DNA from: Planctomycetota bacterium
GTDB lineage: Bacteria > Planctomycetota > Phycisphaerae > Phycisphaerales > SM1A02
NCBI GenBank assembly: GCA_902521645.1
Contig: CABYSN010000007.1
Location: 1 to 40,104, forward strand
DNA length: 40,104 bases
Direction of reading: 5' to 3'
A program made the position numbers and the translations under genes. The notes under the pieces were generated by a model, which had not been told where the DNA came from, ran no database searches, and saw nothing but the letters and a program-made list of their open reading frames with translations. This document shows, in pieces, positions 29,744-37,471 of the stretch (position 1 is its first letter; the number at the start of each line of letters is the position of its first letter).

Positions 29744-31558
29744 TCAGATTTCGTTGGGATTGAATCCCTCGATCTGCGCGAACTTCGCGATCTCCTCGGG
29801 CGTGGTGTCGCCGCGGAGAATCTTCACTTTACCATCACCAAGAAGACTTCTCATGCCTCCTCGAATGGCCGCTTCGCGGATCTTGGAGATCTGCGCGCGC
29901 TCGAAGGCCAGTTCACGGACCTCCGCATTCATCCGCATGAGCTCGAAGATGGCTTTTCGTCCTCGGTAGCCGGTGCCTGCACAGTTGGGGCAACCGACCG
30001 CCTTGCGAATGTTGCCCGCCTCGACCTCGTCAGGACTGATGTTCACCAGCTTGAGGAAACGAGGATCGGGGTTTTCATCGACCTGGGCGCACTTCGGACA
30101 GAGGATTCGAATCAGCCTCTGAGCCATGATCGCCTGGATCGAACTCGCCACCAGGAACGGTTTCACACCGATGTCGATGAGTCGCGTGATGGCGGAAGGC
30201 GCGTCGTTGGTATGCAACGTCGAGAAGACCAGGTGACCGGTGAGGGATGCCTGGATCGCGATGTCGGCGACCTCACGGTCTCGAATCTCACCGACCAGAA
30301 TGACGTTGGGCGCCTGACGCAGCATGGCACGGAGAATCGCCGTGAAGCTCAGACCGATCGACTCGCGGACCTGGACCTGGTTGATGCCGCTGAAGTTGTA
30401 TTCCACGGGATCTTCGGCGGTGATGATCTTGCGATTGGGCGTGTTCAGCGTGTCGAGCGCGGAATACAGCGTGGTCGTCTTGCCGGAACCGGTGGGCCCG
30501 GTCACGAGGAAGATGCCGTTGGGACGCTTGATGATTCGTTCGAAGATCTGGAGGTTGTCCGGCTCGAAACCGATGTTCGCCAGACCGATCCGGACCGAAT
30601 CGGGACGAAGCACTCGAAGCACGACGCTTTCACCGTGGTAGGCCGGACAGAAACTGACACGGAAGTCGATGTCCACGGGCTCGCCACCGGACTCCTCGGC
30701 GATCGCCATCTTGATGCGACCATCCTGGGGAATTCGGCGTTCCGCCACGTTCACACCCGCCATCAGCTTCAAACGAGCGAGCAACGAAGGCTGGAGACTC
30801 TTGGCGATGTCGTGGCGTTCATGGCAGATGCCGTCGATTCGATAACGAAGACGCACACGGTCGACCATGGGTTCGAAATGGATGTCGCTGGAACGACCGC
30901 GGACGGCCTCCTTGATGATCTTGTTCGCGAGTGCGACGATCTTGGAATCGCCGTCCACGGCGACGTCGACGGAGGCGTCGATGGAGTCGACCGACTGCTC
31001 CCGGTCGACCGAACGGTCATCCGATTTGTCGATCGTGCTGTCGTCCCCGCTGATCTCACGCTTCATACCGCCGCCGAGATCGTCGATGTAGGCCTTGATC
31101 TGCCCGCGGGAACCGATGACCAGATCGATGTCCTTGCCGAGACGGAAACTCAAGGTGTCGATCAGGCCGAGATCGGAAGGGTCATGCGCGACGAGGGTGA
31201 TGCGACCGTTGGACTCCTCGAGAGGGAGCACCAGATGTTTCCGAATGATGTCGCCATCGATGAGCTCGACGTCGATGCGTCCGAGACCTGCCGCCGTGGA
31301 GAGATCGATGAAATCGATGTCGAACTGGGTGGCGATCGACTGAGCGATCTGCTCTTCCGTCGCGACGCCCTCCTCGATCAGGACCTCACCCAGCTTCTTG
31401 CCGGTGGCGGAGGCGGTTTCGCTGGCACTGTCGACCTGGGCCTCATCGGCGATTCCAGTTTCGATCAGTATCTCACCAAGCTTCTTGCGTGCCTTCAGAA
31501 CCAAAACAGTCTCCGTCGCGGACCTCCTCGAAAAGGCTCGCATCATGAATGGGGACAT
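29744..31558 (-). CDS. Second GspE/PilB-like ATPase
   Basis: GPTGSGKTTTLYSAL, AEDPVEYNFSGINQVQV, VGEIRDREVADIAIQASLTGHLVFSTLHTNDAPSAITRL, CPKC...CPNC. Start placed near 31558/31546 (MSPFMMRAFSRRS); the ORF-track start 31945 would run through the divergent CoaB gene. Confidence 0.88.
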   Translation of the reverse strand: MSPFMMRAFSRRSATETVLVLKARKKLGEILIETGIADEAQVDSASETASATGKKLGEVLIEEGVATEEQIAQSIATQFDIDFIDLSTAAGLGRIDVELIDGDIIRKHLVLPLEESNGRITLVAHDPSDLGLIDTLSFRLGKDIDLVIGSRGQIKAYIDDLGGGMKREISGDDSTIDKSDDRSVDREQSVDSIDASVDVAVDGDSKIVALANKIIKEAVRGRSSDIHFEPMVDRVRLRYRIDGICHERHDIAKSLQPSLLARLKLMAGVNVAERRIPQDGRIKMAIAEESGGEPVDIDFRVSFCPAYHGESVVLRVLRPDSVRIGLANIGFEPDNLQIFERIIKRPNGIFLVTGPTGSGKTTTLYSALDTLNTPNRKIITAEDPVEYNFSGINQVQVRESIGLSFTAILRAMLRQAPNVILVGEIRDREVADIAIQASLTGHLVFSTLHTNDAPSAITRLIDIGVKPFLVASSIQAIMAQRLIRILCPKCAQVDENPDPRFLKLVNISPDEVEAGNIRKAVGCPNCAGTGYRGRKAIFELMRMNAEVRELAFERAQISKIREAAIRGGMRSLLGDGKVKILRGDTTPEEIAKFAQIEGFNPNEI

Positions 31559-31634
31559 CGGCGAGATGTCCCCGAGCTTCGTAGTATGGTCGGCAGTGCA
31601 CCCTGAGGCAACCACTCCCCATGAATGGAGTCCG

Positions 31635-32357
31635 ATGATGGGCAGAAACCCTTCCGAATCCAATGAGCGACAACCCACCCTCCACACGACGCCTCCGAGG
31701 GTCCTGATCACGGCCGGACCGACGCACGAGCCTCTGGATGCGGTTCGTTTTCTCGCAAATCGCTCTTCAGGACGGCTTGGGATCGCTCTGGCGGAGGCTT
31801 CAGCCAGCCGAGGCTGGCTGACCACGCTCCTCCTGGGGCCGACGGACCGAACTCCGAGGGACCATCCGACGCTGACCGTCAAACGGTTCCAGTCGACTGC
31901 CGATCTCCAGACACTTCTCGGACGTTGCTGGATCGACCATGACATTCTTCTGATGGCTGCCGCGGTGGCCGATTTCAGACCCGGTCACCCGCTGCAAGAC
32001 GACAAGATCAACCGCTCTTCCGAAGGCCTCACCCTCGAGTTGGAACCGACTCCTGATCTGCTGGCGGAGCTTTCCGCCTCGAACCCGGAGCATGGTCTCC
32101 GTATCGGATGGGCGCTGGAGCCCCACAAGACGCTTCACGAATCCGGCAGACGAAAATTGCAGGCCAAAGGCGTCCATGCACTCGTGGCGAATCCTCTTGA
32201 GACCATCTCGGATGAGGACATAGAGGCCGTTCTCCTTCTGGACGACGGCACCGACCGAACACCTCCCGAAGGCCGCTTGTTGAAAACAGCCTTTGCCGAT
32301 TGGCTGCTGGACAGGGCGCAGGAGCTTCGGGACCGAAGGCCTGACGACACGCCATAA
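31635..32357 (+). CDS. Stand-alone CoaB-like phosphopantothenate-cysteine ligase domain
   Basis: PRVLITAGPTHEPLDAVRFLANRSSGRLGIALAEASASRGWLTTLLLGP...MAAAVADFRP...DKINRSSEGLTLELEPTPDLLAEL; about 240 aa, no CoaC flavoprotein domain. Confidence 0.85.
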   Translation: MMGRNPSESNERQPTLHTTPPRVLITAGPTHEPLDAVRFLANRSSGRLGIALAEASASRGWLTTLLLGPTDRTPRDHPTLTVKRFQSTADLQTLLGRCWIDHDILLMAAAVADFRPGHPLQDDKINRSSEGLTLELEPTPDLLAELSASNPEHGLRIGWALEPHKTLHESGRRKLQAKGVHALVANPLETISDEDIEAVLLLDDGTDRTPPEGRLLKTAFADWLLDRAQELRDRRPDDTP

Positions 32358-32374
32358 GCCTCGGTGCAATGCGT

Positions 32375-32380
32375 TATAGT
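32375..32380 (+). promoter_or_regulatory. Candidate -10 element (TATAGT) upstream of the gnd-like gene
   Basis: TATAGT about 50 bp before ATG 32432; no strong -35 seen. Confidence 0.25.
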
Positions 32381-32431
32381 CCGGTCTGCGTCGACCAAAC
32401 CCTCAATGAATCAGGATATGGGATCAAGAAC

Positions 32432-33469
32432 ATGCAGCTTGGAATGATCGGACTCGGACGAATGGGTGCCAACATGGTTCGTCGACTCATGAAGGATGGG
32501 CACGAATGCGTGGTCTTCGACGTGAACCCGGATGTGGTCAAGGAACTCGAGGGCGAAGGCGCGGTCGGTTCGACCTCCTACGAGGATTTCTGTGCCAAGC
32601 TCAAGGGCCCTCGCAACGTCTGGATGATGGTTCCAGCGGCACTGGTCGACAGAGTCATCGATGAGGTGGTCCCCCACATGGGCGCGGACGACACGCTGAT
32701 CGATGGCGGAAACTCCTACTACAAGGACGACCTCAGGCGATCCAAGGACCTTCAGGAGAAAGGGATCCACTATCTGGACGTCGGGGTCTCCGGTGGCGTC
32801 TGGGGCCTGGAACGAGGCTACTGCCACATGATCGGTGGTGATGATGCAGCGGTCGCACGAATGACTCCGATCTTCGTCTCGCTGGCACCGGGCGTCGATG
32901 CCGCCCCTCGAACACCGAACTACGAGAAGAATGCACAAGGCGCGGGCAAGACCTCTGAAATGGGCTACCTCCACTGCGGCCCCAGTGGTGCCGGACATTT
33001 CGTCAAGATGGTTCACAATGGCATCGAATACGGTGTGATGGCCGCCTACGCGGAGGGCCTGAACATCCTCAAGCACGCGAATGCAGGGCTCAAGAAGCGC
33101 GATGAAGACGCTGAAACGACGCCGCTGCGCAACCCCGAGGAATACATGTACGAGATCGACTGTGGAGCGGTCGCCGAGATGTGGCGACGCGGCAGCGTGA
33201 TCGGATCCTGGCTGCTCGACCTCACCGCGAGCGCGCTCGCCGAAGACGGCGAACTCACGAAGTTCCAGGGGCGCGTGAGTGATTCCGGTGAGGGACGATG
33301 GACCAACCTTGCCGCGATCGACATCGGCGTCCCCGCCCATGTCCTCAGCGCCGCGCTCTTCGAACGCTTCGAATCACGTGGACAGTCGGACTATGCGGAC
33401 AAGATTCTCAGTGCCATGCGATATGAATTCGGTGGACACCTCGAAAAGACCGACGGCGCACACACGTGA
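32432..33469 (+). CDS. gnd: 6-phosphogluconate dehydrogenase (decarboxylating), short form
   Basis: MQLGMIGLGRMGANMVRRLMKDGHECVVFD..., GNSYYKDDLRRSKDL, DVGVSGGVWGLERGYCHMIGG, HCGPSGAGHFVKMVHNGIEYGVM. Confidence 0.93.
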   Translation: MQLGMIGLGRMGANMVRRLMKDGHECVVFDVNPDVVKELEGEGAVGSTSYEDFCAKLKGPRNVWMMVPAALVDRVIDEVVPHMGADDTLIDGGNSYYKDDLRRSKDLQEKGIHYLDVGVSGGVWGLERGYCHMIGGDDAAVARMTPIFVSLAPGVDAAPRTPNYEKNAQGAGKTSEMGYLHCGPSGAGHFVKMVHNGIEYGVMAAYAEGLNILKHANAGLKKRDEDAETTPLRNPEEYMYEIDCGAVAEMWRRGSVIGSWLLDLTASALAEDGELTKFQGRVSDSGEGRWTNLAAIDIGVPAHVLSAALFERFESRGQSDYADKILSAMRYEFGGHLEKTDGAHT

Positions 33470-33502
33470 TCTAGATCGGTCGGTCACTGGAATCCCGCAC
33501 AC

Positions 33503-33586
33503 GGACCTGTGGCGGAACTGGCAGACGCAGCGGACTTAAAATCCGCGGTCCTTCGGGACATGTGGGTTCGAGTCCCACCGGGTCCA
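33503..33586 (+). tRNA. tRNA-Leu (anticodon TAA)
   Basis: Acceptor GGACCTG/CGGGTCC + A; anticodon arm GCGGA-CTTAAAA-TCCGC; long variable arm GGTCC-TTCG-GGAC; T arm GTGGG-TTCGAGT-CCCAC; CCA not encoded. Confidence 0.95.
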
Positions 33587-33595
33587 TTTCAGACT

Positions 33596-34111
33596 TCATC
33601 CCTCCGGGGGCGTTGACGGGGGATCCGAGGAGACCTCGAGCACTTCGAGCGGGCACGCCACCGATCGCCAGTCTGACGTCGCCATGATGATCGACTCGGT
33701 CATCGAGCCCGCATTGAAAGCGATTCGCTCCTGCTCGAGGACCGACGCATCGACGAGCAGATCGAGCTCCAACAGGGGCCGCCCGAAGGGTGGCACGCTG
33801 CCGGGAACGAGCCCGGTCAGTTCCTGAAGTTCCTCGCGAGAGACGAAGCGGAGGGACCTGGCCTTCAGGGCCTTTTTCAGACGCTTGGACTCAAGACGCC
33901 GGGCGGCGCTGATGACCAGCAGAAGAAACCGCCCATCCGCCTTCATGACCAGAGCCTTGCCTCCGACCTCCAGCGGCTCACCACGAACACGCGCGCTGTC
34001 TTCGGAGGTCGGCGTCGATTCATGGACCAGATGGCGATAGGTCACGCCCACCCCGTCGAGCATGCCACGCAGGCGGGAAGTCACTGTTTCCGATGGCTGG
34101 GGCGGCGTCAA
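33596..34111 (-). CDS. YbaK/EbsC-family (ProX-like) aminoacyl-tRNA deacylase
   Basis: YRHLVHESTPTSEDSARVRGEPLEVGGKALVMKADGRFLLLVISAARRLESKRLKKAL...LRFVSREELQELTGLVPGSVPPFG. Confidence 0.85.
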   Translation of the reverse strand: MTPPQPSETVTSRLRGMLDGVGVTYRHLVHESTPTSEDSARVRGEPLEVGGKALVMKADGRFLLLVISAARRLESKRLKKALKARSLRFVSREELQELTGLVPGSVPPFGRPLLELDLLVDASVLEQERIAFNAGSMTESIIMATSDWRSVACPLEVLEVSSDPPSTPPEG

Positions 34112-34282
34112 AGTATTGTTCCTCGGTGAGAAAAGGCGGGTTTCACCCCTGGGGGAGCAGGCCGTGGCAGGCTCCTCGGCGCCGTTATTTCGACGACAAT
34201 TCGGAATGAGATTTCATCTTCTGATCGATCGGGGCTGCTATCCTAAGGGGTCACAGGACCACACCACTTGGGAGGCCTTTTT

Positions 34283-35086
34283 TTGAGTATCGCAAGCACC
34301 CAGAATAATGAACTGCCCGATGTCCAGAGCGCCGCGGATGGTCGTTCGGTCGCGATCGATCGAGTCGGTGTCAGCTCGGTACGGCATCCGGCCCGGATCG
34401 TCGATGCGGATGGCACCGCCCAGACGGTGGCGGCGACCTTCACGATGACCGTCTCCCTGCCTCCCGAGGTCAAGGGAACCCACATGAGTCGCTTTCTTCA
34501 GGTGCTCGACGAGTACCAGAATGATCTGGGACCGCAGGGACTCCGACGCTTCGCAGTCGAGCTCACCAAGCGCCTGAACTCGGAATCGGCCCAGGTCGTC
34601 ATGAGCTTCCCATGGTTCGTCGACAAGCCCGCTCCCGTGACCGGTGAGATCGGCATGCTGGAATACTCGGTCACCATGAAAATCGACATGTCGACCGACG
34701 GAACCGCGACCCAGTCACTCAAGGTCGCCGTTCCGGCCACGAGCCTCTGCCCGTGTTCGAAGGAGATCTCGGAGTACGGCGCGCACAACCAACGCTGCGA
34801 ACTGACCGCCGAGGTCGAGACCAGGGAACCGATGGGCATCGGCGCGCTCGGCAATCGCCTTGAAGCGTCCGCGTCCTGCGAAGTCTATCCCGTGCTGAAA
34901 CGACCGGACGAAAAGCATGTGACGGAAGTCGCGTTCGAGAACCCGAAGTTCGTGGAAGACATCATCCGGGACATCGCGCTCGAAATGGACGGCGACCGGA
35001 ACATCACGAAGTACAGGGTCACCAGTGAAAACTTCGAATCGATCCACAGCCACAATGCGTGGGCGGAGATCAGTCGAAGCAAGTAA
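34283..35086 (+). CDS. folE2: GTP cyclohydrolase FolE2 (type IB), probable TTG start
   Basis: SLPPEVKGTHMSRFLQVLDEYQ, SLCPCSKEISEYGAHNQRCELTAEVE, SASCEVYPVLKRPDEKHVTE, NFESIHSHNAWAEI; TTGGGAGG ribosome site precedes TTG at 34283. Confidence 0.92.
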   Translation: MSIASTQNNELPDVQSAADGRSVAIDRVGVSSVRHPARIVDADGTAQTVAATFTMTVSLPPEVKGTHMSRFLQVLDEYQNDLGPQGLRRFAVELTKRLNSESAQVVMSFPWFVDKPAPVTGEIGMLEYSVTMKIDMSTDGTATQSLKVAVPATSLCPCSKEISEYGAHNQRCELTAEVETREPMGIGALGNRLEASASCEVYPVLKRPDEKHVTEVAFENPKFVEDIIRDIALEMDGDRNITKYRVTSENFESIHSHNAWAEISRSK

Positions 35087-35171
35087 CGACCCCGCCGGGA
35101 AGAGTCGGCGGCCCCATCCCGGGAATCCCGCCATCAGGCTCGACACCTTTTCCGGAATCAGGAGTCTCTAC

Positions 35172-36299
35172 ATGCGCCACAGGAAGACACGATCAATGAT
35201 CACACAGTTCTGCACCGCCCTGGCAGGTTCGGTCCTCGCCGCCGGCTGTTTCGCGCAGGATGCACCGACAAGGAACGTTCAGATGGAAGACGCGAAGCCC
35301 GGCATCTCGGACAGTGGATACGACCTCACCCCTCCGACCGAGGAGGAGAAGAAGGAACTCCTCGCCAAACTGACTCCGGAACAGATTCGCATCACTCAGA
35401 AAGCCGGCACCGAAGCGGCATTCTGCGGGACGCTTCTCGACAACAAGAAGGAAGGCATCTACGTCTGCGTGGTCTGCGGCCTTCCCCTCTTCGACAGTGA
35501 CGACAAGTTCACCTCGGGGACCGGATGGCCCAGCTTCACCAAGACCTTCGACCCGTCCCACGTGGTCGGAAAGGTCGACACGTCCTACGGCATGGTACGG
35601 ACAGAGATCGTCTGCGGTCGTTGCGGCTCACACCTCGGACACGTCTTCGAGGACGGCCCTCCCCCCACCGGCATGCGCTTCTGCCTCAACTCGGAATCAC
35701 TGACCTTCATCGAAAAGGGAGAGGAACTCCCCGAGAACTCGAAGCCGATGAAAGCGGAGGAGGCGTTCTTCGCCGGTGGATGTTTCTGGGGCGTCGAATA
35801 CGGTTTCGCGCAGCTGCCGGGCGTGCTCAGCGCGACGAGCGGGTACCAGAACGGTGAGACCGAGGATCCCGACTACAGAGCGGTCTGCAGCGGCGAGACC
35901 GGACATGCCGAATCCGTGCGAGTCCGCTTCGATCCGGACAGGATCGACTACGAGACCCTGGTCAGATTCTTCTTCGAGATCCATGATCCGACCACGCTCA
36001 ACCGCCAGGGCCCCGATGTCGGGACCCAGTATCGTTCCGGCATCTACACGGCATCGCCCGAACAGGCGCGGATCGCCGTCAAGGTCGTCAAGGACGTGGC
36101 CCGCAGCGACGAGTTCAAGGATCGGACGATCGTGACCGAGATCGAACCCACCGGCAAGTTCACTCAAGCCGAGGACTATCATCAGGACTACGTCGTCCGC
36201 ACCGGAAGGACCTGTCATCCGGGGATCGGAACGGCGGTCGCGAAGTATCAGAGAATGCTTGATCGTCAGCCGGAACGCGTGGTCTCACCCTCCGAATGA
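35172..36299 (+). CDS. MsrB-MsrA fusion methionine sulfoxide reductase, predicted lipoprotein
   Basis: Lipobox ALAGSVLAAGC; MsrB zinc pairs CVVC and CGRC, GHVFEDGPPPTGMRFCLNSESL; MsrA GGCFWGVEYGFAQLPGV...VRVRFDPDRIDYETLVRFFFEIHDPTTLNRQGPDVGTQYRSGIY. Confidence 0.93.
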   Translation: MRHRKTRSMITQFCTALAGSVLAAGCFAQDAPTRNVQMEDAKPGISDSGYDLTPPTEEEKKELLAKLTPEQIRITQKAGTEAAFCGTLLDNKKEGIYVCVVCGLPLFDSDDKFTSGTGWPSFTKTFDPSHVVGKVDTSYGMVRTEIVCGRCGSHLGHVFEDGPPPTGMRFCLNSESLTFIEKGEELPENSKPMKAEEAFFAGGCFWGVEYGFAQLPGVLSATSGYQNGETEDPDYRAVCSGETGHAESVRVRFDPDRIDYETLVRFFFEIHDPTTLNRQGPDVGTQYRSGIYTASPEQARIAVKVVKDVARSDEFKDRTIVTEIEPTGKFTQAEDYHQDYVVRTGRTCHPGIGTAVAKYQRMLDRQPERVVSPSE

Positions 36300-36318
36300 A
36301 CGCAGCCCCAGAGGCCGC

Positions 36319-37368
36319 TCAGGAATCAAGCAGCTTCCGCAGCTTGTGCTCGCACAGCCTGGTGCAGAGCACGGTGAAGGCGATTGCCACGATGATCGCA
36401 TAGATGCCGGGCTTGATATCGGTCTTGACCATCTGCTCGCCTTCGGTGACCACGATGGAAAGCGCCATCAGAAAGACGCTCAACATGGACCACTCGCCGA
36501 CGATGCGGATGAGGACGAGCCGTTTCGAGATCCGGTAGCGGGTCTTGTGGAACAGCCAGCACTGTCCGATGAGAACCAGCGTCAGCAACGGTGCCACACA
36601 CAGGAACAGCACCATGAATACCGTGAGCAGGAATCGGCCGTCTTCATACAGAGCCACGATCGCACCGTGAATGCTGTAGCTCTTCGAGAAGAGCGGGATG
36701 TTGTTGATCTTGAAGAATGGCAGTTCGATCGCGTAGACCATCGAGACGATGCCGCCAAGCAGGAGGAAAGGCATGGCCCAGCCGAGCCGCCCCGTCGTGC
36801 TCAGAGGTTCGTAGACCTTCTCCTCCTCACCGAAGAGCACTTCGGGATCGAGGTTGTAGCGCTGATCCAGGGACGACACCAGACGACTCATCAACATGTT
36901 GCCGATGATCGCGATGATGAACAGAAGAAGTCCGATCTGCGGTTCGGTGTTGATGAAGGTCTGATTGGTGGAGATCACCATCAGGAGGATCACCACGAAG
37001 ATGTCGAACATCGACCACTTGCCGGCGGATTCGAGAAGGTGGATGAATCGCTTTCTGGCGATCGGCCTGATCCTGATGAACCAGATCAGGATCAGCGAGA
37101 CGGTCTTCACCAGGGGGAAGGTTATGGAGAACACGACGATCAGGATCGCGATCAGATAGAGCTTGGTCTCCCACATCAACTGGACCGAATGCAGAAGACT
37201 GTAGATCTCCTTGTTCATGAAGTCGATGGCGAGAAAAGGCACGAACAAGGCGGCGATGTTCGACAGGAGAACCAGGAGCAATCCTGCGGGAACCAACCAT
37301 CCACGACGCCCCGCACAGGTGACGAGACGATTGGGAGGAGCCTGTTTGAATTCTTCGCTGATTGTCAT
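36319..37368 (-). CDS. PqiA-like multi-pass membrane protein with two tandem homologous halves
   Basis: MTISEEFKQAPPNRLVTCAGRRGWLVPAGLLLVLLSNIAALFVPFL...; paired motifs ESAGKWSMFDIFVVILLM and RIVGEWSMLSVFLMALSIV; many TM segments. Confidence 0.75.
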   Translation of the reverse strand: MTISEEFKQAPPNRLVTCAGRRGWLVPAGLLLVLLSNIAALFVPFLAIDFMNKEIYSLLHSVQLMWETKLYLIAILIVVFSITFPLVKTVSLILIWFIRIRPIARKRFIHLLESAGKWSMFDIFVVILLMVISTNQTFINTEPQIGLLLFIIAIIGNMLMSRLVSSLDQRYNLDPEVLFGEEEKVYEPLSTTGRLGWAMPFLLLGGIVSMVYAIELPFFKINNIPLFSKSYSIHGAIVALYEDGRFLLTVFMVLFLCVAPLLTLVLIGQCWLFHKTRYRISKRLVLIRIVGEWSMLSVFLMALSIVVTEGEQMVKTDIKPGIYAIIVAIAFTVLCTRLCEHKLRKLLDS

Positions 37369-37422
37369 TGACGTCCAGATCTCTGCGTGATGATTGTGGT
37401 GCCACGTCAAACCGCGCCGACG

Positions 37423-37443
37423 GTACGAACGGTACAAGAGTAC
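37423..37443. promoter_or_regulatory. GTAC-rich candidate operator/promoter between the pqiA-like gene and the metal ATPase
   Basis: ACGGTACGAACGGTACAAGAGTACACT: three GTAC at 37423, 37432 and 37440, overlapping a TACACT -10-like hexamer at 37441. Confidence 0.35.
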
Positions 37444-37471
37444 ACTGCGACAGGCCTTTTGTGAGACTTCA

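Noticed and set aside
29648-31606. 652-aa plus-strand ORF antisense to the second pilB-like gene
   Set aside because: Opposite strand has Walker motifs and tetracysteine; this frame has no domain.
31559-31945. N-terminal extension of the second pilB-like ORF to 31945
   Set aside because: Would overlap the conserved divergent CoaB domain; extension has no homologous-looking sequence.
36259-37371. 370-aa plus-strand ORF rich in H/D/Q/E
   Set aside because: Exact antisense of a hydrophobic multi-pass protein; charged composition is the expected complement of membrane codons.
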